Shown here: one piece after another, positions 9,040-19,169 of the stretch
Numbering within the stretch: position 1 is the first letter of the stretch
Layout: each line of letters opens with the position of its first letter
Source of the DNA: Phaeoceros laevis
Taxonomy: Eukaryota > Anthocerotophyta > Anthocerotopsida > Notothyladales
Assembly: GCA_049999765.1 (NCBI GenBank)
Contig: JBNGIQ010009119.1
Location: forward strand, 1 to 36,250
Direction of reading: 5' to 3'
DNA: 36,250 nucleotides
Program-made: the position numbers and the translations under genes
Notes under the pieces: generated by a model
Told to the model about the DNA's origin: nothing
What the model saw: only the letters and a program-made list of their open reading frames with translations
Databases searched by the model: none

Positions 9040-11074
9040 ATGGCAACGGTACAGAAGCCTGGTGTCATCGCCCTTTTCGATGTTGACGGGACTCTTACAT
9101 TGCCCCGCAAGGTTCGATATGAATTGCCTGGATGCCACCAGTGTTTTGTGGCTTGAACATTTGTACTGGATTTGTTTTCTATCCTTTCGGAAGCTGGATC
9201 TGCCTTAGAAAGCCTTGAACAAGTCTGTCACAATTGCGGGAAATCTCGGAATGCTTACTAATATGTGCAACTTCCTGACAAGTCGTGCATTGGATCTGGA
9301 GTTTTTCGAGAGTTTAGGTCCATGGGCTTATTTGATTGTTTCAAGTGCCTGGGTCACAGCTACTGTTGCTGACACGTTGTTGCTGGAACTTCTCAGCCAG
9401 CTACGACGGAGATGCTGCAGTTTCTACAGGACTTGAAGAAGGTATTGGCACAGCTATGTGAGGTGGAGAGGAAGTAGGGAGATAGTCGAACGCAATCTAG
9501 TAAAAGTGGCTGCTACTGAATTTTAAACTTGCGTACACCACTTCAACAGGTTGTTGCAGTCGGGGTTGTGGGTGGTTCCGACCTTGTGAAAATATCGGAG
9601 CAGCTTGGCCAAACTGGTTTGTGCTTTTGTTTCTACTGCCTTTTCTAGCTTGAGCTTCGAGCTTCCTGTCGTTCTGACGTTGAGGTGCCTCTTTTTACCC
9701 AGCTGTCCTGGAGTATGACTACCTGTTCTCTGAGAATGGACTTGTGGCACATAAGGATGGCCGCAACATCAGTAATCAGGTTTCATTTGTTTCTGTGATG
9801 CGTTATTTCTGGATGTGGTGTTCCTCGGAAGGAGATGACCTCGACTTTTCCCTGTGCTGCAGAGTTTGAAGAATTTTGTTGATTCGGACCAGCTCAAGGT
9901 AGTGCCCAGATTTCTGCTTTTTGTGAATTCCGCAAATGCAGTGTCAAGAAGCTCGTCATCGTCACTAGTCCAGACATAGTTTGAGAAATGTCTCAGCTGA
10001 CTTACGACTCCGTCCTCTGTTTCACAGGATTTCATCAACTTTATCTTGCATTATATTGCAGACCTTGATATTCCTGTGAAGCGGTATGATGTAGGCTAGA
10101 GCCTTCTGTGGAGGATCCTCGCATGTGGCTGGGTTTCATGTTGCTGTGCTCATTTGCATGGAAGTCATGCCCATAGAGAGTCTGTAGTGCCGTTCAACTG
10201 TCAGCAGTATGCTTGGAGTTTGCGGCACCAGTTCTTGACTAGCTGTTCCCTTGCAGTGGAACCTTCATCGAGTTTAGGACTGGAATGTTAAATGTGTCAC
10301 CGATTGGTAGAAACTGCTCGCAGGAAGAAAGAGATGAGTTTGAACGTCATGACAAGGTGCCCCTAAGATTCGTGTATTAGTTTACCCTGCACTTTGCTAG
10401 CCCCTTCTGATTTTGCAGTTTCATGCAGTTTCTGATTTTGCAGTTTCTGATTTTGCAGATTCACAACATTCGTGCGAAGATGGTGAACATACTTGAAGAA
10501 AAGTTTGCTCATCTTAATCTAACATTCTCGATAGGTGGCCAGATCAGCTTTGACGTGAGTTACTGTGCCATTTCCGTGGGTTACTCGTCTCCACTCTGAA
10601 TGTTTATTTTCCTGTAAAGGAGGTTTTCTTTTTGTACAAGGTGATCTCTCTCCTGCAGGTGTTTCCCAAGGGCTGGGACAAAACCTTTTGTCTTCAGTTT
10701 ATCGAGAAAGAGTTTGAAGAGATTCATTTTTTTGGTGACAAAACCTACAAGGTAATCATTTTGTCTAGCAGCAATTCATAGACAGACAGCTTTGAAGGGG
10801 GTTGTTTCAGCTTCTGTTTTTCACCTTTGAAACCCACTGCCCGTGTTTGTGTAGGGGGGAAATGATTATGAGATCTTTTCATCCAACAAGACCATTGGTC
10901 ATACTGGTCAGTTGTGACTACGCCTTCGTGTACACTTCTGGTCTGTTAATAGGGGTTCATGGTGTCGTTTTCAAGGTCATTGCAGATTCTCATGTGTAAC
11001 CGCTTTTTGCAGTGACAAGCCCAGAGGACACCAGGAAGCAATGCCGCAAGATTTTTTTTAACCAATCTTTGTGA
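9040..11074 (+). CDS. PMM: Phosphomannomutase, 11 exons, complete (251 aa)
   Basis: Interconverts mannose-6-phosphate and mannose-1-phosphate, the step that feeds GDP-mannose for glycoproteins, wall polymers and ascorbate; cytosolic HAD-superfamily enzyme. Exons: 9040-9111, 9397-9441, 9550-9616, 9703-9779, 9863-9898, 10028-10083, 10257-10356, 10459-10554, 10659-10751, 10855-10906, 11013-11074. All introns are GT-AG (83-285 bp) and the exons sum to 756 nt in frame. Near the N-terminus LFDVDGTLT gives the catalytic HAD Asp pair. Also visible are [18 protein letters not shown], the substrate-loop [45 protein letters not shown] and the C-terminal SPEDT. The match to plant PMM is close throughout, with normal length and no lesion. 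Intron 7 ends in tandem acceptor motifs. A decayed partial copy lies at 17.9-19.2 kb. Confidence 0.96.
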
Positions 11075-12002
11075 CACCATTTAGCCGAAATTGTTCCTAG
11101 CAGTAGGCGACAGACGATTCTTTCTAGCGGATATGATTAGGAGCGCTCATGAGCGGCCTCCAACCACAATTGCTCGTGGCTTAGATGGGTTCTGGGAAAC
11201 TGCTTTGAAAGAAGACAGAACTAAACTCCCGGATGGCGTAGTCCGAACCCTGATTTCATGGAATAAACACTCACGCAGACGATAAGCGAACAATGTATTG
11301 TTCGCATATTTGTCGACGTCAATAGCTACGTTCGGACAGTTTCAGAACCTTCAGAACAGACGATGCATAGCGAATACCACAACTACCGGTTATAGCTTCT
11401 AGAGTGCAAAATCCTCGCCTGAACCGTTTCCAAGAAGTTGAAAGTTGAAACACTCGAACCATGCCGTCTTTATTAGCACAGAAGAATGAAAACAATTGTG
11501 TCGAACAAAACGTGGAGCTTGTTTGCAGTCCACTTCAAAAATGGCGACCTTATTTTTGAGTGAGCACCGAGAAGCTGCTAATATTGATAACTGCTTCTGG
11601 CTCAGAAGATTGGCAATCAAAACCTTGACTGATTTTCACAATTACACACTCCCGTGGCATACATGTCCAGGTTGCAAGCGTAGATGATCATGAGCTCAAA
11701 CCTGTTATATTAGAGTAGGCATCATTGTTAACGTCAATGGTTGCGCTGAGACACTCGACAATGTACCGACCATACACAGTGATCAACACAAAAATATTGG
11801 TTATAGCACAAAACTTGTCTTACAATTGCAAGTATCTAGAACTGTTCCCAACAGGCCGAGAATGCAACAACCGTGCAACCTTCCGTCTGCAAATTTAATA
11901 CTTGGTTCGTGAAGACACATGTACAGCTGGCAGCTTCTTCAGAACTAGTACTGCACAACATCTCCTAAGACCAGAGCCGAAAAGGGACTGATGCCACGAT
12001 GT
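11075..12002. other. Intergenic between convergent genes
   Basis: About 930 bp separating the phosphomannomutase stop (+) from the fasciclin gene stop (-). It must contain both 3' UTRs. No gene, tRNA or repeat is evident; open frames are short and lack motifs. Confidence 0.5.
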
Positions 12003-13748
12003 TCACGCAATAGGAACACGCAAACTTTGAAGAGCTGAAGTTGAATTCTCTCTCAAATCGGCATTTGAGGGTGCAGGCCGCGATCCAAAGTCGGCTGGCG
12101 GAGATGCTGACAATGGCGGTCTGGAGCTCCCAGTGGCAGGTGCTCGACTTGGAGTCATTGGACGGAGACCTGAAAGAAACGGGGTTGCCGGCCTCATATT
12201 GTCTGCTGCATTTGCAAATCCAGGCGAAGCGGCGGTGAAGTTGTAAGTTGAAGCGGAAGCTGGAGAACTAGCAGGGATTCTGCCAGCAGGCCTAGGTCTT
12301 GATCCTCGAGCGGTGGTAGGCCTAGGTGGAGAAGACGGCGAAGCCCATGTTCTTTCAGTTGCATTCGCAGGTCTGGGACTACCATAAGGTGGATATGAAG
12401 CTTGATCACTGGCAACCAGATATCGATTTGCCACTACATAATTGTGCGGGGATTCCGAAGGAGTTGAAATGCGAGTCGAGGGAGAGTACGGAGAAGACAA
12501 CCTGCCACTGCGAGGTGAAGAAGCCGAGGACGGTGATGCACCTGCAGAATTACGTCGAGAAGGATCTTCAGCTGCATTATCAGGCGAAGGACGTGTACCG
12601 GTGCCACGGTATGTTGAACTTCTTTGGTGGGGATCTGGTGAAGGTGAGGAAGAGATACGACTGGAAGAGACTGGTGAACTGGACGGCGAAGAGCTGCTTA
12701 GACGACTACGGTTCCAGTTGTGCGCATGCATCGATTGTCTCTCAGCCTGGCGGCCCAGGGGAGCAAGGCCTGAACCTCGAGAAGTCAGATCATATGTGCG
12801 GGCATCAGATGCCACAGGCCCTCCACGGACAAGATTTGCACCTCCCACTGACACTTCGTTGCTGCTGCGTCGTCCTTGGTGAGAAGATCGGCCCTCAAAG
12901 TCAAGTTTGTAATAAGAGGTTGTTGGTGAAAAGGAAGGAGCAAGTGCTCTCTCATGAGTTGGCGCCTCAGCTTGCACATTGTCCATAGACGAGGTTACAG
13001 AAGGTGCCGAGCTTGAAGCCGGCTGAGATCCGACCTCTGCAGGATCCAAAGTCTCACTGACAGGAGACAGGGAAGGAGCAAGAACAAAACCGCTGTTCCG
13101 AGCAGGCGCATTCAGCAGTGGCAGGAGATCCTGATTTTGAGCCATACCAAAGCGATCCGGATCTAGAGACGCTGCCACACCATGAACGCATAGGGTTCCA
13201 TCCTGATAGATGTCAGGAAACACAACCGCCACTCCATCAATTGACACTCTTGTTAGACCAAGACCACTGGTCACGAGGATGCTGCGTCCAGGTAAGAAGG
13301 TCCCTATTCTTGTGCCCTGGGGAAGCACAAGGAGATCCGCGAAGCTGAATCGATGTGCTGCAAAGTGGTAAAGAAGAAGCGTATTAAAGGCAGGCGAAAA
13401 CACAATGGTAGCAATAGCCTTGTCAGACGGAGCAAATAGGGTGGCATTCTGCGGCAGAGCTCTTAATACATTGGATAATTCCAGGAAAGCAGCAACTCTG
13501 TGATATCCAGCAGATCTCAGGGAGGTCAGCACATGGTCCTTCTGCTCATACAATGGGGAGATCGGACCCTGCGTAGACCCGGTAGCCGCAGCCACGGAGC
13601 TGATTGAACAGAGGTTGTCAAAACCAATACTGCATAAAATGACCACAAGCACAACAAGAGCTGCTCTGTGCACCGCCATCCTGATTGATGATTGCACTGC
13701 AAAAGAACCGTTAAAGAGCTCAAGAGCTAGCAGAGCGTCGGAGCTCAA
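12003..13748 (-). CDS. Secreted fasciclin (FAS1)-domain protein with Ser/Pro/Arg-rich tail
   Basis: Intronless frame of 581 codons. The more likely start is the internal Met at 13679 (residue 24), because MAVHRAALVVLVVILCSIGF directly forms a signal peptide; the upstream Met gives 23 extra residues. A single FAS1 domain spans about residues 65-200. It has the H1-like TLFAPSDKAIA (103-113), a central YHF motif and the H2-like DGTLCVHGVAASLDP. From about residue 220 to the end the chain is low-complexity Ser/Pro/Ala/Arg with many SP and PS dipeptides, possible hydroxyproline-arabinogalactan sites. The C-terminus is not hydrophobic, so no GPI signal is seen, unlike classical fasciclin-like arabinogalactan proteins. 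Probably secreted to the wall or apoplast; FLA20-like plant proteins are the nearest type I recall. Partner and function are unknown. Confidence 0.85.
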   Translation of the reverse strand: MSSDALLALELFNGSFAVQSSIRMAVHRAALVVLVVILCSIGFDNLCSISSVAAATGSTQGPISPLYEQKDHVLTSLRSAGYHRVAAFLELSNVLRALPQNATLFAPSDKAIATIVFSPAFNTLLLYHFAAHRFSFADLLVLPQGTRIGTFLPGRSILVTSGLGLTRVSIDGVAVVFPDIYQDGTLCVHGVAASLDPDRFGMAQNQDLLPLLNAPARNSGFVLAPSLSPVSETLDPAEVGSQPASSSAPSVTSSMDNVQAEAPTHERALAPSFSPTTSYYKLDFEGRSSHQGRRSSNEVSVGGANLVRGGPVASDARTYDLTSRGSGLAPLGRQAERQSMHAHNWNRSRLSSSSPSSSPVSSSRISSSPSPDPHQRSSTYRGTGTRPSPDNAAEDPSRRNSAGASPSSASSPRSGRLSSPYSPSTRISTPSESPHNYVVANRYLVASDQASYPPYGSPRPANATERTWASPSSPPRPTTARGSRPRPAGRIPASSPASASTYNFTAASPGFANAADNMRPATPFLSGLRPMTPSRAPATGSSRPPLSASPPADFGSRPAPSNADLRENSTSALQSLRVPIA

Positions 13749-15594
13749 CTACGAAAAGCGGTGGAGCCGGTCCAAAGGGCGGAGCGGGCCGGGGGAATGA
13801 GAGGAGCTGGATGCAGTGCTCAACAGAAGGTAAGGCAGGAGGAAAATGGAGATATCAGTGCGGGCGGCGCGGCCTAGGAGCAGGACGCACTGAATGAGAA
13901 AGCCGCGCGAAGCTCCTAACCCCAGAAGAGGAAGGGAGCAGGAGCTTTCTTGTGGAAGTGGCGGGAGCGAGTGCTCTGGAGAGGAAGGGGCACATGATCG
14001 GTAGTCACAGACTGGAAGCTCTAAACCTAGTTTCATGGGAGCCACGGCCTCCGTGACTGGTAAACTTACACCAACTGAAAATTACCAACTTGAAGGATTG
14101 TGGAAATGTTTAATCTCGAGTTAAGGGAAATCTTTGAAATTGCGCAGTTCTCACGCTCATCACATTATGTTTTGGAGCGACTTGTGAAGATGATACCTGT
14201 GATGGAAAGGCATTGAGGTAAGGAGGAACAAACAACTGATACCGTGCTTTCCTTGCATGAGGGCGATGATGTTTCTGTTGCTACTAGAGATGCGAAGGTG
14301 AGCAGCACTTGTGGCCATCGGTAGTACCGCCGGTAAGTTGTCACGCCTAGTCATTTTAAGTGGCCGCCTCATTGGAAAGCTTTCCAAGCACAATCTGTGT
14401 CAGTCTGCTGACAGACGATTGAGCTCGCTGAGCTCGACGACTTGAGTGCGGCCAGCCTGATTTTGCAAGCTGAGGACGAATTGGTTTGTGTGCGCAGGTC
14501 TACAAGGTGACTGCTTTCGTTACTCCATATCATCAGCTTGAAGAGGGGAGAGAGGAGGGAAGCAAAGAAGAATTTGGGAGGAAGTGAAGAGAAACGTACG
14601 GGGATCTGAAAATGACAACCCGCGGGAAAGGGATCCATGATGGTAAACGAGAACTCCCTGGCCAACACTTCAAATATGTATGAGACCTATCCTGGAAGAG
14701 ATGTGCCTGGCCCCATTTGCATAAACACAACCCCTTTACGGAGGTCTCTGTTTATGGAGGTAAGTGTGGACTTTTGTGCTCTGAGTAATAGGGCTGCCTG
14801 CTGTTGTTCCCTGTGAGGTTGCTGTTTGTGATCCCTGCATGTGGTTGCTGGGAACTGGTTGGAAACCAAGCGTCCTGTTAATGTGCTTGCAGTCAGCGAA
14901 CAGTAGAAGACTTGGGGGTGATGATGTCGAGGCATCACTAAGTATTCCCTCGCGCATTATTGGGCAATCATTGATCGACCATGTTCGAATTTACCACACT
15001 GACTGGATTGGTTAGCAACCTTGGTAAGCAGCTGTCACCAAGGCAAGTCAAGCACAGCCCTGTGAGAAATGGGGCTTGAAAAGTCCTTGGATGAATGGGA
15101 CGTTTTAGTTTTGCTGGTATCTTTACAGAGGTGAGTCTATGCATTGCTTGCCAGGAGGTTGGGTTCGCTCAGCTTGTCCATCCACCGTGAGTAGTAAAGA
15201 GTCCGTGCTCAGTTGTAAAAAGAGAAGCTAATCGTGTGTTTCTCAAGTTCATGTGACCTGTTTGTCTGAGGTTGTACCTTCTACTACAATACGGACCAGG
15301 TTGTTTTACAGTCATGAAAGGCTGACAACTTGGTGATAACAAAAGTCCCAGGAGTGGCCAGTATATATGTAGACCACACTGATGTGGTCAACGATGTGTG
15401 AACCCTTTGAATCCTGGCCATGGACTTCAGGAGTATCCCTCCAGGACTCAACTGAAGGTCCCACATGATACAGTGGTACCTTTGAACAGTGATACTCCCA
15501 GCATGTTCATTTCCGACTTCACAAGAGCTACCACACGCACACAGAGGAATTCACATTTGTCTGAAGAAGAAGACACTTTGTGAAGACAATAGCG
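13749..15594. other. 1.8-kb region upstream of the fasciclin gene, no supported gene
   Basis: The first part is the promoter/5' UTR side of the minus-strand fasciclin gene. Farther on there are plus-strand exon-like pieces. One is a VYKVTAFVTPYHQLEEG frame after a GTGCGCAG acceptor near 14500. Another is a frame ending at 15583 with an acidic C-terminal SEEEDTL. They are not recognisable and could not be joined into a gene. A broken or small-exon gene is possible. Confidence 0.35.
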
Positions 15595-17860
15595 AACAGT
15601 AGACCTGCTCCAAAGAGGTCGTTAATTACCTGGCATGCTCTTGGCGGGATGCATGTGGCTGATGAGCTCAGCACCATGTGTCCAGAAGGAGGAATGTGGC
15701 TATCATGCTTTAAAGGAAGGACTAGTAACTAGTACTTTATTCGAACAGGAAGGTAATCCAAATTCTTCAGGTGGAGGAAGATCAAGTAGAAGAAAATGCA
15801 GGTTCTGCTCAGAGCCTGCCAGACGAGGGGAACACTGACCACCATCAAACGAGTAAAAGCCCCCATTTTGATGACTAGCTGGCTACATTTAGCGTCAAAG
15901 TTGTTCTCGAGAGCTAAGGGAGGACAGACCTGCAGTCCTGAATGTCAGTGGCGCAAGAACTGTTGGAGTAGAGCCTTGTCTCCTCTGAGCCCCTGGGACC
16001 TGAACAAAGCATCGTAATCCCCGAATGTGAAGTCCCTGTACAGAGCAGGCCGCTCCGCTGTTACAAGACCAGGAGCAGGCGAGAGCAAACAGTCGGGCTT
16101 GGGCTTGTGGAATGCGGGCAACGAAATGCGCTGCTTTTGGCTATTTACCACACCCCGGTGCTCCACACTCTGGTAGATCCCGTTGGTCAGGGCCTGCACA
16201 GGAGCGCTTTAAATTGCGGGTACCCTGGTGTCCAGAATGATCTGCTTGCAAGCAGGCGCAGTGCAGCAACTTGTGTGCTCATGATCGTTGATGAATCGGG
16301 AGAAACACTGACCTGGAGGGAATCCCCAACGTTGATCACATAAGCCCCAGGGACGGGGTCCAGCCCCACCCATTGGCCGTCCTTCTTAACCTGCAATCCC
16401 CCCACATCATCTTGAAGCAGTGCAGTGAGGACAGAAGCATCGGTGTGGCTGGCCAGGCCCATTGCCAGGTCCGGCTGGGGGCACGGAGGGTAGCAGTGCA
16501 TTATCAGCACGTCGGGGCCGTAGTTCCTGCCCAAGTAGTCGTTGAGGTAGTTGGGGTCCAGCCCCAGGTTCTCCGACATGGTTTCCAGCAGGGCTTCCAT
16601 CAGCTTCCCCGACTCCACTTTGTATTTCAGCAGAGTCTCCCTGCAGGCTCCGCATTGCAGATTTCATCATCCAGCAAGCATGGATCACAACAAAACTCAG
16701 CATACCTATAGATAGATATATATACGTACTTGTAATCGGGGATCCGGGAAGGCCAAGAACCGGTGGCTAACTCCCAATCGCCGAGGAACAAATGCACCAA
16801 CGATTGCCTCCAGTCGCGCTTCTTCACAAGTGCCTCATCCCCGACGGTAGTCTGAAGCTTGCCCACACTTGGATGCACAGATCCGTCGGATTTGAAGGTT
16901 GCCTTCAGCTCCTCGGGTGGTAGCGAGAAAATTGCCTCAGCCACAGCTTGGTATTTGGCAATCAGCTCCGAGGGAACTCCGTGGTTGATCACCTGCAGGC
17001 CGTGGTACAGGGAGGGCGTCGGACACGCATTCATTGAATGGATGGCTATAGCTAGCTAGCTCGGGTGGCCAGGCGATTTTTGCAAGCATTTCCTTTCCAA
17101 GGTGAAGATCCGCTTGCAATTGCTGTTCGAAGTACTATCTAGAGCACCTGGAAGAAGCCCCATTCCCGGCAAGCCTCACCCAAGGCCTGCACTGTCTGCT
17201 GCCTGTTGGGATTCCCGGCTGCCAGATTTGCCATGTCGATGAGGGGAACTGCCAAGGTCTTGGCGCGCTCCCGCTCCTCCACGAGATTAGGGCGATCCCC
17301 GTCATCTCTTACGTATGCGTCTCCTATTGTGGAAGAGCCTTTCTCCGGATCCATAGGCAAAGGCATGAATCCTGTTCTTCCCCGGGGATGGATCGTCTCC
17401 TTGCTGGTATACCTTCAGATCTAGAGCTCCTACCTGACAGGCAACGACCACTGGCAGCTGCAAGGACAAGTTTGGAATTGGCCCTGCGGGGAATTGGATA
17501 GGGCTCGGGGCAAGGAGAGCCTGAGGCTGACGAGAGAATTTCAATCGCAACACGGACTATAGTACTGTACGATTCCATCTAGGATGCACAGGCCATAAGC
17601 ACGTGGAAGATAATCTCTCTCTCTCTCCCGGAGAGTCGGCCCTCCAGGGGCAAGTCACGCGATGAGCATGTGAAAACACACACTGTGAGCAGCCGAGGTT
17701 GCCTTCCATATTTTAGATGAGAAATGGCCACTCTTTTGCACCGGCCGTGATCTCGATCTCAAATGCAAGCAGCAAAGATCCAGGATTCCACGAGTACCGC
17801 TCACGATGATGGGCTATTAATATTGTCACAGTTGGAAACCGAATGCCCTTGCCGATTGAT
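15595..17860. repeat. Tandem duplication unit A (contains dioxygenase 1)
   Basis: This block aligns with 19170-21300, including non-coding flanks. The 3' flank shares motifs such as CCAAAGAGGTCG and CACCATGTGTCCAGA. The 5' flank shares GATCTCGATCTCAA and the ATTGTCACAGT-GGA-CC-AATG pattern. Breakpoints are approximate. The two units are separated by the phosphomannomutase pseudogene. Confidence 0.85.
15945..17366 (-). CDS. 2-oxoglutarate/Fe(II)-dependent dioxygenase 1 (DOXC class), complete
   Basis: Four exons on the minus strand: 17148-17366, 16730-16992, 16313-16640, 15945-16193, giving 1059 nt and 352 aa. Introns are GT-AG. The N-terminal DIOX_N part includes [17 protein letters not shown] and VINHGVP. 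The catalytic double-stranded beta-helix has the Fe(II) triad H226, D228 ([14 protein letters not shown]) and H282 (SVEHR), and the 2-oxoglutarate-binding R292/S294 in RISLPAF. All key residues are present, so the enzyme is likely active. It couples 2-oxoglutarate decarboxylation to oxidation of a specialised metabolite or hormone; the substrate cannot be told. SRG1/DMR6/flavonol-synthase-like relatives are the closest general type. It is the tandem twin of the gene at 19463-20849 with identical intron positions. Confidence 0.93.
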
Positions 17861-17904
17861 GCTCAAGAAGAGAGTACGAGTTCCTGAATTTTAAGCTACT
17901 GGAA

Positions 17905-19165
17905 GTCAGCAGGAATGCCATCTAGCAGAGTGGGTGCTACTGAATTTTAGACAAACGCCCTCCACTCAACAGGTGGCTGCAGTCGAGGTTGTATGTGGGG
18001 TGGTTCCGACCTTGTGAAAATGTCGTGGCAACACTTGGCTAAACCAGTTCCAAGGTCTGTAAGCGTAGTACCATCTCTTTCCGCTCTGTTTCTAGCTTAA
18101 GCTGCGAGCTATAGATGTGTCGTTCTGACGTTGAAGTTGTCGTCGATTGCGCCTCTCTTTAGCAGCTGTGCTGGAGTGTGATCTATACATGTCTTATCCG
18201 AAATGGACTCGTCTAAGGATGGCCGTAACCTCAGTAGTCAGGGTTTTTTATGTGTTTTTCTGATGCTCATAACTGGATGCATGTGGTTTCCGTCAGTCTG
18301 AGAAAGGAACGATGACCTAAGACTCTTTCCCTGTGCTGCAGAGTTTGAAGAGTTTTCTTGATTCTGAGTCTCTGACCAGCTCAAGGTAGTGTCCAGGTTT
18401 GGACGGTTGTGATTTTCGCAGATGAAGTATCAAGAAGACCATGATGTTCAAACTAGTTCAGACATATATGGTTTGAGAAATGTCTTAGCTGTCTTACATG
18501 TACTTCCCTCCGTCTGCAGCTTCCAAGCCCGTACCTGTGAGTTTGTGTTCCAAGGGTAGGATCATGGGAGATGTCTATCAACACACTGTTGCTGGGCCAG
18601 AGATTGCAGCCAAAATCGTGAAAAAGCGAACCACTCACGAGGTGATGTATCAGTGCAAACGATTGCAACGTCCTCAGCTGAGGCAGCACGCTGACCCCCG
18701 GACTTGTGAAAAAAATTTGCATCTGTGCATGTCAGCCCTGACAGCCAGTATAAGACCTGCAGAGAAGGAAAAAAAATCTCAAGAAAGGCTACATACTGAA
18801 GTGCAATCATTAACGTGACCTCTCAGGGATCCGTCCTATGTTCACGTTTGATGGGACCTCATAAACTTTACCTTCAAGTTGTTGCATTAGATTACAGACC
18901 GTGACATCCCTGCAAGCGGACATATGATGTAGGCTAGAGCTATCTGTTTTCAAGAGTATCTTCGCATTCAACTGGTTTCCAGTTTCTGCTGCTCAGTTGC
19001 ATGAAAGTCAAGCCCAAAGACAATCTGTGGTAGCCTTTCAACAGTGATCAGCATGGTTGGGGTTTTTGACACCAGTTGCTGGTCAACAAGTTATCGCATT
19101 GCAGTATCGAACCTTCATTCAGTACTGGAATGTTAACAGTGTCACCGATTAGTTGGTGCAAACTG
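17905..19165 (+). pseudogene. Truncated phosphomannomutase pseudogene (exons 3-7, introns retained)
   Basis: Sequence and order match the intact gene at 9040-11074 from the end of intron 2 to exon 7. Matching pieces: exon 3-like from 17973 (VGGSDL region, out of frame); exon 4-like about 18169-18241, altered and with frame damage; exon 5-like 18342-18386 with an extra 9 nt; exon 6-like about 18853-18915 with indels; exon 7-like about 19102-19165 with a TAG inside the SPIGRN region. Intron sequence is also conserved (GCTACTGAATTTTA before exon 3; ATGATGTAGGCTAGAGC after exon 6), so this is a DNA-level copy rather than a retrocopy. Exons 1-2 and 8-11 are absent. An insert of about 320 bp splits intron 5. 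It abuts the 3' flank of dioxygenase 2. Confidence 0.9.
18500..18822. mobile_element. About 320-bp insertion inside the phosphomannomutase pseudogene
   Basis: In the intact gene, intron 5 reads continuously through CTTACGACTCCGTCCTCTG. In the pseudogene the left half stops near 18500-18530 (CCTCCGTCTG) and resumes near 18826 (GATCCGTCCTATG), so TCCGTC is present on both sides, like a short target-site duplication. Almost the whole insert is one open frame (18498-18818, 106 codons) rich in Lys, Arg and Gln toward its end, with no family I recognise. It contains A-runs near 18709 and 18770. It could be a small transposon, a gene fragment or filler DNA. Confidence 0.45.
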
Positions 19166-19169
19166 TGTT

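Noticed and set aside
12326-12988. Long plus-strand ORF of 220 codons
   Set aside because: It lies antisense to the Ser/Pro-rich part of the fasciclin gene; biased codons there suppress stops on the opposite strand.
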